This document shows, in pieces, positions 43,701 to 56,391 of a DNA stretch of 64,000 nucleotides. The position numbers and the translations under genes are program-made. The stretch's first letter is position 1, and each line of letters opens with the position of its first letter. Origin of the DNA: Mesostigma viride. Its lineage: Eukaryota > Streptophyta > Mesostigmatophyceae > Mesostigmatales > Mesostigmataceae. Under the pieces are notes generated by a model, which saw only the letters and a program-made list of their open reading frames with translations, searched no databases and was not told the origin of the DNA. The stretch spans positions 1,009,001 to 1,073,000 of the forward strand of contig RPFO01000017.1 in NCBI GenBank assembly GCA_009746045.1, written 5' to 3'.

Positions 43701-46700
43701 CCATGCATGCCCGCTATGGTGGATAATGGCGATGAAGGGGTTGGGAAGCCAAACAAGGCAAAATGTTTGTTTTACACTGGAAGGGGTTAGGGGAGAGGCG
43801 ACTGGTAAGTACGTGGATTGGAAGATCGAGGCAATGATCCCTTGTTAAGGTCCAGCGCTGCCCTGGTTGACTGCAAGCCAGCCAGAGAGAGCGTGGGGGG
43901 ACCACAGGACAATGAGCAGGTTGATTGTGTGGATGTGGATTAACAGACGATGCTCAAATACAGGCCTGAAAGTATGCAAAAAAGCGAGGGGACAAATATT
44001 AAACATAATGATGACACAATGATATACATGACCAAAGAGATCAACGGCCAGCGCTGAAGCTCAGCCCTACTGGCTTTGTGTAAACACAGGAGCACAGGGG
44101 ACACAGGAGCACAGGGGACACAGGAGCACAGGGGACACAGGAGCACAGGGGACACAGGAGCACAGGGGACTCATGAGCACAGAAGACACAGGAGCACAGG
44201 GGACACAGGAGCACAGGGGACACAGGAGCACAGAAGACACAGGAGCACAGGGGACACAGGAGCACAGGGGACACAGGAGCACAGGGGACACAGGAGCACA
44301 GGGGACACAGGAGCACAAGGGGACACAGGAGCACAGGGGACACAGGAGCACAGGGGACACAGGAGCACAGGGGACACAGGAGCAGAGAAGACACAGGAGC
44401 ACAAGGGGACACAGGAGCACAGGGGACACAGGAGCACAGGGGACACAGGAGCACAGGGGACACAGGAGCACAGGGGACACAGGAGCACAGGGGACACAGG
44501 AGCACAAGGGACAAAGGAGCACAGAAGACACAGGAGCACAGGGGACACAGGAGCACAGGGGACACAGGAGCACAGGGGACACAGGAGCACAGGGGACACA
44601 GGAGCACAGGGGACACAGGAGCACAAGGGACACAGGAGCACAGGGGACACAGGAGCACAGGGGACACAGGAGCACAGGGGACACAGGAGCACAGGGGACA
44701 CATGAGCACAGGGGACACAGGAGCACAGGGGACACAGGAGCACAGAAGACACAGGAGCACAGGGGACACATGAGCACAGGGGACACAGGAGCACAGGGGA
44801 CACAGGAGCACAGGGGACACAGGAGCACAGAAGACACAGGAGCACAGGGGACACAGGAGCACAGGGGACACAGGAGCACAGGGGACACAGGAGCACAGGG
44901 GACACAGGAGCACAGGGGACACAGGAGCACAGGGGACACAGGAGCACAGGGGACACAGGAGCACAGAAGACACAGGAGCACAGGGGACACAGGAGCACAG
45001 GGGACACAGGAGCACAGGGGACACAGGAGCACAGGGGACACAGGAGCACAGGGGACACAGGAGCACAGGGGACACAGGAGCACAGGGGACACAGGAGCAC
45101 AGGGGACACAGGAGCACAGGGGACACAGGAGCACAGAAGACACAGGAGCACAAGGGGACACAGGAGCACAGGGGACACAGGAGCACAAGGGACACAGGAG
45201 CACAGGGGACACAGGAGCACAGGGGACACAGGAGCACAGGGGACACAGGAGCACAGGGGACACAGGAGCACAGGGGACACAGGAGCACAGAAGACACAGG
45301 AGCACAGGGGACACAGGAGCACAGGGGACACAGGAGCACAGGGGACACAGGAGCACAGGGGACACAGGAGCACAGGGGACACAGGAGCACAAGTGGACAC
45401 AGGAGCACAGGGGACACAGGAGCACAAGGGACACAGGAGCACAGGGGACACAGGAGCACAGGGGACACAGGAGCACAGGGGACACAGGAGCACAGGGGAC
45501 ACAGGAGCACAGGGGACACAGGAGCACAAGGGACACAGGAGCACAGGGGACACAGGAGCACAGGGGACACATGAGCACAGGGGACACAGGAGCACAGGGG
45601 ACACAGGAGCACAGGGGACACAGGAGCACAGGGACACAGGAGCACAGGGGACACAGGAGCACAGGGGACACATGAGCACAGGGGACACATGAGCACAGGG
45701 GACACAGGAGCACAGGGGACACAGGAGCACAGAAGACACAGGAGCACAGGGGACACAGGAGCACAGGGGACACAGGAGCACAGGGGACACAGGAGCACAG
45801 GGGACACAGGAGCACAGGGGACACAGGAGCACAGGGGACACAGGAGCACAAGGGGACACAGGAGCACAGGGGACACAGGAGCACAGAAGACACAGGAGCA
45901 CAGGGGACACAGGAGCACAGGGGACACAGGAGCACAGGGGACACAGGAGCACAGGGGACACAGGAGCACAGGGGACACAGGAGCACAGGGGACACAGGAG
46001 CACAGGGGACACAGGAGCACAGGGGACACAGGAGCACAGGGGACACAGGAGCACAGGGGACACAGGAGCACAGGGGACACAGGAGCACAGGGGACACAGG
46101 AGCACAGGGGACACAGGAGCACAGGGGACACAGGAGCACAGGGGACACAGGAGCACAGGGGACACAGGAGCACAGGGGACACAGGAGCACAGGGGACACA
46201 GGAGCACAGGGGACACAGGAGCACAGAAGACACAGGAGCACAGGGGACACAGGAGCACAGGGGACACAGGAGCACAGGGGACACAGGAGCACAGAAGACA
46301 CAGGAGCACAGGGGACACAGGAGCACAGGGGACACAGGAGCACAGGGGACACAGGAGCACAGGGGACACAGGAGCACAGGGGACACAGGAGCACAGGGGA
46401 CACAGGAGCACAGGGGACACAGGAGCACAGGGGACACAGGAGCACAGGGGACACAGGAGCACAGGGGACACAGGAGCACAGGGGACACAGGAGCACAGGG
46501 GACACAGGAGCACAAGGGGACACAGGAGCACAGGGGACACAGGAGCACAGGGGACACAGGAGCACAGGGGACACAGGAGCACAGGGGACACAGGAGCACA
46601 GGGGACACAGGAGCACAGGGGACACAGGAGCACAGGGGACACAGGAGCACAGGGGACACAGGAGCACAGGGGACACAGGAGCACAGGGGACACAGGAGCA

Positions 46701-49700
46701 CAGGGGACACAGGAGCACAGGGGACACAGGAGCACAAGGGACACAGGAGCACAGAAGACACAGGAGCACAGGGGACACAGGAGCACAGGGGACACAGGAG
46801 CACAGGGGACACAGGAGCACAGGGGACACAGGAGCACAGGGGACACAGGAGCACAAGGGACACAGGAGCACAGGGGACACAGGAGCACAGGGGACACATG
46901 AGCACAGGGGACACAGGAGCACAGGGGACACAGGAGCACAGAAGACACAGGAGCACAGGGGACACATGAGCACAGGGGACACAGGAGCACAGGGGACACA
47001 GGAGCACAGGGGACACAGGAGCACAGGGGACACAGGAGCACAGGGGACACAGGAGCACAGGGGACACAGGAGCACAGGGGACACAGGAGCACAGGGGACA
47101 CAGGAGCACAGAAGACACAGGAGCACAGGGGACACAGGAGCACAGGGGACACAGGAGCACAGAAGACACAGGAGCACAGGGGACACAGGAGCACAGGGGA
47201 CACAGGAGCACAGGGGACACAGGAGCACAGGGGACACAGGAGCACAGGGGACACATGAGCACAGGGGACACAGGAGCACAGGGGACACAGGAGCACAGAA
47301 GACACAGGAGCACAGGGGACACAGGAGCACAGGGGACACAGGAGCACAGGGGACACAGGAGCACAGGGGACACAGGAGCACAGGGGACACAGGAGCACAG
47401 GGGACACAGGAGCACAGGGGACACAGGAGCACAAGGGACACAGGAGCACAGGGGACACAGGAGCACAGGGGACACATGAGCACAGGGGACACAGGAGCAC
47501 AGGGGACACAGGAGCACAGGGGACACATGAGCACAGGGGACACAGGAGCACAGGGGACACAGGAGCACAGAAGACACAGGAGCACAGGGGACACAGGAGC
47601 ACAGGGGACACAGGAGCACAGGGGACACAGGAGCACAGGGGACACAGGAGCACAGGGGACACAGGAGCACAGGGGACACAGGAGCACAGGGGACACAGGA
47701 GCACAGAAGACACAGGAGCACAGGGGACACAGGAGCACAGGGGACACAGGGGTTGACATAAGACGGTGGCGTGCGGAGAAAGCGATGGCTGTAGCGGCAA
47801 GACAAGAGCAAGGACACGTCATCGTCGGTTAAGTCCTTTGTCTGGCTGACTTGCGGAGCGAAACACCAGATTTTGCACTGGTCTTTAGAGGCTCTGACCC
47901 ATTCAGCGAGAAGGTTCGATTGAACGTGCATTTACAAGGAGCACAGGGGAAACAATACCTAAAAACTAGAAGCACAGGGGGGCATCGTGGACGACACCAA
48001 TTACAAATGAGCAGGTCGCGTCTGAACAGGCCGGTGACTGATCGACCCTGAAAAGGTGACCGATCCACGACGACGAGAGAGCGACAGCGATGTGGCGGTG
48101 TGTGCATGGTTATGAGCTAGACAACAGACCAAGAACAAATCATGGCAGTAAGCCACACGAAATGGTGCTGACACGCTCTGCTGACGAGACAGGCGTTACG
48201 GGTAAAAACAACACATCGCATCATGTATGAATGAACGAGATGTGAACGGAATCTGAAATGGAAAGAACAATACACAAAAAACCAACAGCACACTGTGGGC
48301 ATGTTACCACACGTACATCCCCTCTCACCGCGCCTTCCCTCTTCCCGCCCACTCCGGCCAACTCTTTGGCCCTCCCCATGGCCTCATAAGAAACGCACGA
48401 CCTTCACGCGGCTTGGAGCATACCTGACCCGCCAAACTGGCGCGCGATGCTGGCGTCCGCCTGCTTGAATGCCTCCCCCAGCGCGGGCAAAATCTCGGGG
48501 GCGATGCCCATGCCGCTGTCCTGCACGCTCACTAGCAGCAACACCTGCTGCTCCCCGCTGTCATCGCCATCTCCACCGCCGTCAAGCCGGCAACCATCCT
48601 CGATGCCCCCCCCCACCACCACGTCCCCGTCGGCGTCGCTGCCGACAGCGTTCCGGATTCGCCATCCGCTGCCCATGTGCTGCTCCCCGCCACCACCACT
48701 CGCAGAGCTGTGCATTTGGTGGCCGCGTCGCGATAGAGTACCTAACGCATTAGATATGGAGGCCAGTGCTGAAGAACAGCTCGACCACACCACGCCCAGC
48801 CCCCGGTTCCTGCCGCTGTCGCCCGTCACCCTCTCGTCGACCGCCCATGCGCGCGGCCCCTCACTCGACAGCGAGGAGTTGCCGAGGATGGACAGTGAGG
48901 CACGCCGGCGGTGGGGGAACCAGCGGCGGAGTGGGAACCAGCGGGCCACCCTGGCAGCGAGCCGTGACACCACACCCCAGCCTTTGGACATCGCCGGGGC
49001 TGACCCTCCCACATCACGGTTGCTGCCACCTAGATGGCCGCGGCCAGGACGACGAGGGATGCAGATGCAGTCGCCAGCATGACAACCACCGGCATGCAGG
49101 GGGGGGCTCACCCGCGTGGGGCTGGCGGACGTCCCGCAAAATGTCTGCGATCCGACATTGCCTGGCTGTGCACCGGGCCCGTGTGGTAGAGGGCTACCGG
49201 GGTGACATACACCGCCGCCGGCGTTACCATCGCCGACACCGCAGCCAGCATCCACACGTACGGGCAGGCCGCAGGCATCACTGCAGGTTTCTGCCGTGGC
49301 CACGCAGGGGCCATGCCCCAAGCCGGGCGCTTGAAACGCCTCGTCGTTCCCCAAGCCCACATGCCCCATGATGTCGTTCTCGACGCCCCTACGGGACAGG
49401 GGGGTACCTGGCCCAGGCATCACGTGCGGCGGGTCACTATAAGGACAGTCTGGTTGGTCGCCGCCTCGCCAAGCAACCGCCACGCACCCCGGCGCACACT
49501 CGGCGCCCGTGACCGAGGCGTCCAACCAGCGGCTCACGCGAGCCATGGGGGAGGAGGGGGAACTCCAGAACCCGCCGCGGGAACCAGCCGAGATGGCGGC
49601 CATGCAATTGCACTCCTGAGCCCTGCCACCACCGCGACCGCTGCTGCCACCCGCAGCAGGCAGCACATGCCCCGCCCCCTTGCCGTCCTCGCAACCGTTT

Positions 49701-52138
49701 CCCTCTTGTCCCCATCGCCTGCTGCTCCCACCGCCTTGCTGTGTGCCGTTTCCCGTGGCCGATGGCGTGGGACAGGATGGTGACGGCAGCCAGTGCCGCG
49801 GGTGAAGCATGCGTGCATTCCGCCTCGAGCCCTTCATGCCGTGGACGCACCCCACAACCCCACTGCGGGCGTGCGGGCTGCAACGCACCTCGTCCTGCCC
49901 GGGATGCCCAGACGACACAACCCCCATCCCCGTGAACGACAAGGACGCTGTTGCGAGATTGCTGGCTGCCATGCGCGAATGCCCGTGACCGCGGCCAAGG
50001 CTAACATTCCGGATGCCCCACGAACGCACCGGGGCACCTCCATGCCCAGCGCTGGGCGGGGGGCCTGTTGGCGCGGACGAGGGCGGCCGCGAGAGAGACG
50101 CAGGGGGCAGGTCGGGTGTCGTCCCAGCGCCGTCTCCAAGGCATGTTGCACCGGCATCCCCCGGCTGAACAGGCTCCGGTGGCCGAGGCGTCCCGACTGC
50201 CTCCCTCCCATCGGTGAGGTCCCCCTCGAGCTCACGAACAATACCTGGGTCAGCCGATCTTGCACAATCACCCTGGCCTTGGCCGGGTTCGTTGCCTTGC
50301 AGCGTGGTTGCCTGTTGGGTCAGGCCGAGCTCGTGATGGACACGGACATCGAGGGGCGGCCCCCCGGGACTGCCGCCGACCCTCTGCCCGCCATCCAGCT
50401 GTCCCCGGTAGGGCGAAACGTGCACGCGCACATAGCCAGCCTTGACAAAGCGGAACGCATTCCCGAGCAGGTTGGCCATGCACTGCTGCAGGCGGCCCTC
50501 GTCGCCCACCAGCACATCGGGCACGTCGCTGTCGACCGTCACGCTCCACGCGATGCCCAGCCGGGTCGCCGTCGCGCCATAATTCCGCCGCACGTCCTCC
50601 AGCATTCGGCGCAGCTTGAAGGGCGCGTGCTCAAACTCCATGCGCCCGGACGTGATCTTGTTCAGGTCCAGCACGTCGTTCACGATGCGGTGCAAGAAGC
50701 CGAGCGCTGACTCCATGTCGCGGATGACCTCCCCTTGCTCCTGTGGCGCCATGCTCGCCTCCTTGAGCAGCGACACCATGCCCATGGCAGCGTGAAGCGG
50801 GTTGCGCACCTCGTGGCAGATGAAGTTCATCGTCTCCACCACGCGCTGCGTCGCCCGCTCCGCCCTCCGCTTCGACTCCAGCAGGTGCCGCGTCAGCTCC
50901 CGCAGCTGCTCCGTCTGGCTGCGCTTGAGCGCGTGCCACTGCACAGTCGCCAGCAGTGTCGCCCCGAGCACGCTGCACAGGGACCCTACGACGACCGTCA
51001 TGATCATGCGGCGGTGGAACTGACTCGTCACGTCCCAAGTGGCCGTGACCACGAGGGTCCACTGGTGACCGCCCACGTTGACCGCGTAGCTGCGGGAGAT
51101 CGCCGCGCTGCGTGCCGTTTGCTCCGGCCTGCTGCTCTCCCACGCCGCGGCGTCCTCGGGCCCCATGGTGAGGCTGCGCTGCGCGAGGAACTGGGTGCCA
51201 GGTGGCGCGCCGGCATCGTACAACGCCACGCGGACGTTGTTCGAGTACGTCCGCTCGATATCCGCGATCTTGTCCCCCAGGAAGGTCTCCAGCAGGCTCT
51301 GCAGGCGGTACACGCCCACCAGGAAACCGATTAGGTTGTTGCGCCGCCATGCCCGGGGCCGATCCCCGGCGCCATAAGCCGCATACACAGGACAAAGGAG
51401 CAGGAAGCCGAAACCGGTGGCCGTCTCTTGGATCAGCCGGATGCGCCCCGTGGCCACGATGGCGGCTTGGTCTGCCGACTCCGTCATAAACTTGCGGCGC
51501 ACCTTGGAGGACGCGAGGTCGTACCCGAGGACGGCCTCGTTGCCAAGGTACGGCTGCAAGTAGAATATTGGGAAGTAGTCGGAGCGGTTTCCCGCGGGAA
51601 CGAACGCGCCATTGGCAAGCCGTTCTGTGAATTCCAACCCACTGCGGTTGTACGACATGGCGGCAAGGGACTCGGCGAACTCGCGGTCCTGCTGACGCAC
51701 GCGGGGAACCCATTCAATGGCCAGGATCCAGTCCCGGTCGCCAACCACATGGGATGCGATGTGTTCGAAGTCCTCAAGAGAAAGCGTGGGGTTGCTGGGC
51801 GAGATGCGTGTGGCCGCGAGGCTTAGCAGCTCCTGGTGGGAGCCGATGTCAGAGCGCATAATGTTGGCCAGGTCCTTCGAGCCGCGCTCGAACGAAATGT
51901 GCACGTCGTTGGTTCGGGAGCGCTCGCTGCTGACGGCCAGCCACACGCTGAGCGCAACGCCCAGGCACAGCACGCACACCGCCATGACCAAGAAGCTCGG
52001 CGAGCATACCTTCGGCCTCACGGATTTCTCGCTTTCCGAAGGAGGGATGTATCCCGAATGGCAGATGGGCACCCTTCCGTCTCGTAGTGCGATGCGCGGG
52101 GCCTCCATAGTCACGTTTGCCACAAAATATTCAAACAA
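40705..52138 (-). CDS. CHASE-domain hybrid histidine kinase, 2,107 residues, two exons
   Basis: Exon 1 is 52138-48424 and exon 2 is 43313-40705; the GT-AG intron is 5,110 bp and the joined length is exactly 2108 codons including the stop. Domains: TM1 about 48-71; CHASE sensor about 75-350 outside the cell; TM2 about 377-401; HisKA with phospho-His 442 (HEVRNPL); N box ([10 protein letters not shown]) about 559; G1 (DSGMGI) from 1207; F box and G2 ([13 protein letters not shown]) spanning the splice; receiver from 1878 (VVED) with phospho-Asp 2028 (MDLNMPG) and Lys 2078 (LPKPF). CHASE hybrid kinases include plant cytokinin receptors and pass phosphate His to Asp. Unusual: about 640 low-complexity residues sit inside the ATPase domain between N and G1 boxes, and about 95 inside the receiver. 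The start could also be Met 11. The ligand is unknown. Confidence 0.93.
42940..43112 (-). repeat. In-frame (CTTGCC)n encoding a Gly-Gln run in the histidine kinase
   Basis: About 28 hexamers, read on the minus strand as alternating Gly-Gln with a few Gly-Glu/Arg at the start. It sits in the linker between the kinase core and the receiver, where length change would be tolerated. The frame stays open on both sides. Confidence 0.95.
43385..43975 (-). repeat. Degenerate tandem copies of the exon-2 acceptor and exon start, inside the kinase intron
   Basis: The real acceptor reads CACCAG|GCCTGGGCCTGAGCATTG at 43319-43296. Copies of this junction occur upstream at about 43415-43388 (CACCAGGCCTGGGCCTGAGC then ATCGTC), 43500-43470, 43600-43570 and, weaker, 43715 and 43965. 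Translated, they give [10 protein letters not shown] and [11 protein letters not shown], broken versions of the G2 box. Spacing is about 80-125 bp. Confidence 0.8.
44084..47751. repeat. 17-bp minisatellite, about 216 copies, in the kinase intron
   Basis: Unit ACACAGGAGCACAGGGG over 3.67 kb with recurrent variants (AGAAG for GGGG, ACATGAGC, ACAAGGGG, ACAAGGG). As 17 is not a multiple of three and the unit lacks stops in most frames, open frames of 1,200-1,300 codons arise in all three minus frames. A stray copy at 47936-47985 suggests the array once reached further. Not coding. Confidence 0.98.
47752..48423. other. 5' part of the kinase intron, nothing else recognised
   Basis: Unique-looking sequence between the minisatellite and the donor (GTATGC on the minus strand at 48423-48418). 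No open frame with a known motif. Confidence 0.6.
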
Positions 52139-54040
52139 ATGACGTCGTGGAAAAGTGAATTACGCTGATAACCACTCTGTCCTAACAGGCAGATGGAGGC
52201 TACATTCCGCAACAAATATGCCTACGCCTGCATTTCACGCTGACTGCATTTAGAAATGCAAAGAGTATACATTATGCCAAGAAAAACCGGCTTCCTCTTG
52301 TTCATGATTAAAAAAAGCATTATAGCCTCCAAGCAAGCATCCCACTATTCGCTCAAACGAAATGCTGTCTCACTTCCTGCAATACAAATTTATCTTGCTC
52401 GCGGCTTCAGGCCGGCCGTCGCCACAAATTATTCCAGGTTTCATCTCCCATAAAAAGGCTCTAACCTCAACATGTCCAGCTCCTCACTCGTCGGGCATGA
52501 GTGGTTCCCCACGGTCAAAACTAGGAAGTGCCATCGCATGTTTCCTTGTGATGGGCGTCGGCTACACACATCCACCTCCATTCATTTCCATCATCCTGTG
52601 GATGCACCTCCAATCACCATCATACCGTCGAGCCGTCACGCGTCGCCCGTCGACCGTCGTGGCAACCAACATAGAGAATGCAATATGTACACGTGGTATG
52701 CTGCCGTGGCTGCGGCAAGATTCAGGTTTCAACCAGCCCCTGCCACGTGCTGCACAAATGGGTCGCCGACTGCCGCGCCGCGCCACGGGTGAGTGAGTGA
52801 CATGAAAAAGAATGGGCGCATGGTAACGCGGTCCAAAACATCAACTTGGTTAGCGGCGGGCCGGGAGTTGCGAAGTGCACCACAAGAGATCAAGAACTTT
52901 CAGAAGTCTGTGGGTGCAATAAAGCTTCGACATAGGAAAAACCGATCGCGGATGCCGTAGGGCAGTGCCCCGTCGTCCAGTCAGTGGCCAACTGAAGGTT
53001 GAAATAGGCCGGGCTTGGCCGGCAGTTCAGGGAACCGCTCATCAGACGCATTTGATGGCAGAGGCGCCGGTCGGCGGTCGGCCGGCCGGGCTTGGGAGCC
53101 GAATAGCATGAAGGCCTAGCCTTAGTCTCTTGGATCGGCTGAGGGTTTTTAGGCATACTTAGGGTTAGATCACCCACACTGACTGAACCCCCAGACCGGA
53201 TACTCAGATAGGCAGCCGATCAATGCCGGCCGGCAGCCGGCCGCACTCACCCTGTGCCGCGAGTCTCATCGCTGCAGGCATGCCGCCCCGGATTCACTTG
53301 TTTGACTATGCACGGCCGGGATCTCGGCTATTCGGCCGGCCATCCGTCCGTCTGCGGTCGGGTCGGCAACCACCGGACCCGCACCGGCCTCCGTCGACCA
53401 CGGACGTTGGCCATCACATATGATCGCCACGACTAAGCTGCAGGCCGAGATCAGTGGAAGCCCGCCATCGCCGAACTGAACAGAAGAACGCGAGGACATG
53501 ACCGTCCGCGCCGGCCCGCCCGCCGCCCGTCCGATGCCCGCCGAGTGGACGGACTGCGGAGTGGTGCTCATGCGTCGTTTTCCCCCATAGCCGCAAGTCC
53601 TGAAAGACGTACCGGGCAACTGACGTCCGTCTCTTGAGGACGAGCTCAGGAGCCGCAACTAGCTCCTTACTGACCCACATGGACCTCGAAGGTGACGGAA
53701 GTACTTAGATGCATATGCGTGGGCACTGACCGCCTTCCCTCAATCGCTGGCGGGGCCACGGTGGCCGGCCATTGAATTATTAACGGGCCGCCGGAGAAGG
53801 CGGCACCGCCACCACGGACCCGACCAGTCCTGCCGGCTTACCCGCCTTCAGCTCTAAGGCGGAGGAGAAGCGGCTAGCTAAGCAGGTTCCTCTAGATCGC
53901 CCGGCAGAGGTTGCACGACCTCCCATGATGATCAATGGACGTTCAGTTGGATGATCAATGCATGAGCAGCAGCAGCGACGGCCCAAGCTTGTGGTTGGAA
54001 TACATGATCAGCCACAAGCAATGATGACTGAAGACCCCAA
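52139..54040. other. Region upstream of the kinase gene, no recognisable gene
   Basis: The kinase promoter should lie at the left side of this interval. 53000-53990 is G+C-rich with many CCGGC motifs and only short frames on both strands; it may be old repeat sequence. No motif could be assigned. Confidence 0.5.
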
Positions 54041-54044
54041 GAAT

Positions 54045-54460
54045 TTATTAATTAATATTTAATAAAACACGTGCACGCTCCCGTTGGGGAGTCACGGAGC
54101 ATCTAAGTGCTTTTAATAATCCCTGAGTGTGCACCGACAACGAGTAGGGGGCAGGCCGGCAGAGACCGACCCCCCAGCTCCCTTCCCTCACGCCGCAGCT
54201 TGACTAGGCGGGCATGCCGGCCACAAGCCTCCATCAGACCCGACTAACTAAACGATCGATCTGGGGCATCCGTCCCCTCACTGCACGGGTGCAATATACC
54301 CGTCCCGTGTGCCACATGCTCAGCGAGCAATATTGCATTGCTATCATTATGGAGACGTGAGCAAACAAGCTGTGCTAGGCGCCGGCGAGGAGGCGAATAG
54401 CTAGGCTGGCTGATGTCGGTCTACACTGGCTACTGGTTCGGCTATAGGCATGTCACTATA
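54045..54460 (-). repeat. Family A 3' region with tail, minus orientation
   Basis: Tail TTAATTAATATTTAATAAAA at 54047-54066, then GCTCCCGTTGGGGAGTCACG, GAGCATCTAAGTGCTTTTAA (the TTCG loop base-changed), a diverged middle, and GGAGACGTGAGCAAACAAGC. No ORF remnant is attached. Confidence 0.75.
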
Positions 54461-54665
54461 CTTTTCGTCCGAGGGTAGTAAAAAGGATCCGAGGCGTAAA
54501 TTACGAGGTCTTATCTTACTACCTAGATACGAGGCGTGAGATCCAACGCCGTAATTTCCGGGTAAATGGGTATTTTTATTAACCAATAGGAATATCATTA
54601 GGTGAAGAGGTACCACGTATCGACCAGCTGGTTACCCTCTGAGGGTAGTGTGATAGGTGAAAGGT

Positions 54666-55883
54666 TTAGAAAGGAGCATTGTGTGACCAGGGGAGCCAAG
54701 TGACGCGCGTAAGGTCACCGTGAGGAATGCAAGTAAACACCATGTTGCGTCCCAGGAGAGCATGGAAGAGCTCCAAGGGGCTGGGCCTGTCATTGTTGGG
54801 CCCGGGGTCCCACACCTTGTATTGTTCTTGCGCCAAGAGCCAAGCGCGACGCATTGCTGAGTTCCAGAGGAAGATAAACCGCCTCACAACGGCGGCTTTG
54901 GTGTATTCGTGCCGCACTTTGAAAACCGTCTCGTTCCGGATAGTCCAGATCGCGTATAGCATATTAGTTCGGAGCCATACCCAGGCTAGTTGACTGTCGG
55001 ATAGCTCCTCCCCGGGGGTCCCCGCCATACCGAATATGATACAACGCACGGATAGCGTTAGTGTGGAATGTGGTAGCGCGGTCCATGCGGACCATACGTT
55101 AAACAACCATTGCCACACCCCGCTCACTTGGCAGTAGAGAAAGCGGTGCTCAATTGTTTCCGAAGGGAAGGTGCACAGGCATGTCGCATCGTGGTGAAAC
55201 CGGCTGCTGAGGGTCGCGTTTACCCCGATGGCTCTGTGCAGTAAAAGATGTTGAATGTCGGTCGCTCTGCGGTCCACCAAAGGGTGATCGACCGCCAGGG
55301 TGATAAGTTTAATCCAACTATATCCAGGCCATTGAAAGCCCCATCGTGGGCGGCCAGGGTGGAGCTTATGGTTCTCGTGCAATAAAATGTCATAACCCCA
55401 TTCTGCCGTGTACTCGTAAAGACATTTGCTGATCCTAGACATCCCCTTGGTCAGGGTCCAGCCAAATTCCAGGGGGTCCAATGGTAAAGTATCCAATCTC
55501 GTATTGCCTACGTGTAACCAAGTGATGGCCTCCGCCGGGGTCGTGGGGTCCGGCTGGAACATGCAGGACCTTGATACTAACCACGGGACCATCCGGATAC
55601 GGTGACATTGGTGGGCTGGAAGACAGACACATAATGTCGCCAACTGATTGAGGCAACCGCCATTGTGGCCTGGAAGGGTGTCGGCCACTTGGACTTGAAT
55701 TCCGGCCGGAGGCAACACTCCCCGGACCAGACCTTTGCATGTGGATGTGATCCCGTCTGGGTAAAAACTGATCCAATCACCCGGCTGTAGGGCCTTGCGT
55801 GGGGCCATCATCACAGCATGCCATGTAGCTGGGATGGCCTGGATGAGGGTGTTCCAAGCGTGTAGCGATGGCATGTTTTGCAC
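54666..55883 (-). pseudogene. Carboxy-terminal part of a LINE reverse transcriptase polyprotein (zf-RVT region)
   Basis: A 405-codon frame without the reverse transcriptase core. Near residues 215-265 it has IQHLLLHRAIGVNATLSSRF then CLCTFPSETIEHRFLYCQVSGVW, the CxC...E..EHxFxxC zinc-binding pattern that follows the polymerase in plant-type L1 and related elements. The rest (WLRTNMLYAIWTIRNE) also fits that tail. The frame is open further upstream to about 55945, so the ATG is not a real start; it is a 5'-truncated copy. Bases 55945-56000 and 54485-54560 share GATCCAACGCCGTAAT-like motifs, perhaps old flanks. Confidence 0.72.
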
Positions 55884-55939
55884 CCAAGCATTAACTTCAG
55901 TGTATGCCCGTAACCGATATCTGTCCCCCTGCCACGCGT

Positions 55940-56200
55940 AGAGATCGAGCCGTAATCATTACTACGCCGTAATCCAACGCCGTAATCATTACTACCTATC
56001 ATCCTACGTAGTAATTTTACTAGCCGTAAGTAAGAGTAACGTTACGACTGCACATCTTTGGTAGTACATTACCGACAGAGTAAATTACCGCGACGGGTCT
56101 TGGTTGGTAATCTACCACCTGTAGATTAGGTGCCAGTGATCCGATGCTGTAAGATACGTTTCAGTAAGTTACTTCGGGGATCTTTGCCTGTACACGGCCA
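55940..56200. repeat. Irregular GTAAT/TACTAC-rich repeats
   Basis: Overlapping short copies of CCGTAATCATTACTAC and related segments, including CGTAATCATTACTACGCCGT and CCGTAATCATTACTACCTAT. Related words recur at 54500-54570 on the other side of the LINE fragment. Confidence 0.5.
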
Positions 56201-56391
56201 GATGGATAATTATATTGTAATGGAGAAGTGGGAGAACGTGCGTGTCTATTAGCAAATGCAGCGAAATATAAAAATGTAGTTATCAGCCTTTTTCGCCTAT
56301 TCAGCAGTTGTCGTTGTCGGCCGTTGTCATTAAGCGGCTATAGATTATGTGTGCTGGGGCCGGTGAAAAGACGCTAGCAAAGTTCGTCTGA

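Noticed and set aside
44041-47931. Three overlapping minus-strand open frames of 1,200-1,300 codons rich in [13 protein letters not shown] repeats, and plus-strand counterparts
   Set aside because: They are produced by a 17-bp tandem repeat lacking stops; all frames are open, there is no conserved start, and the array lies inside the kinase intron.
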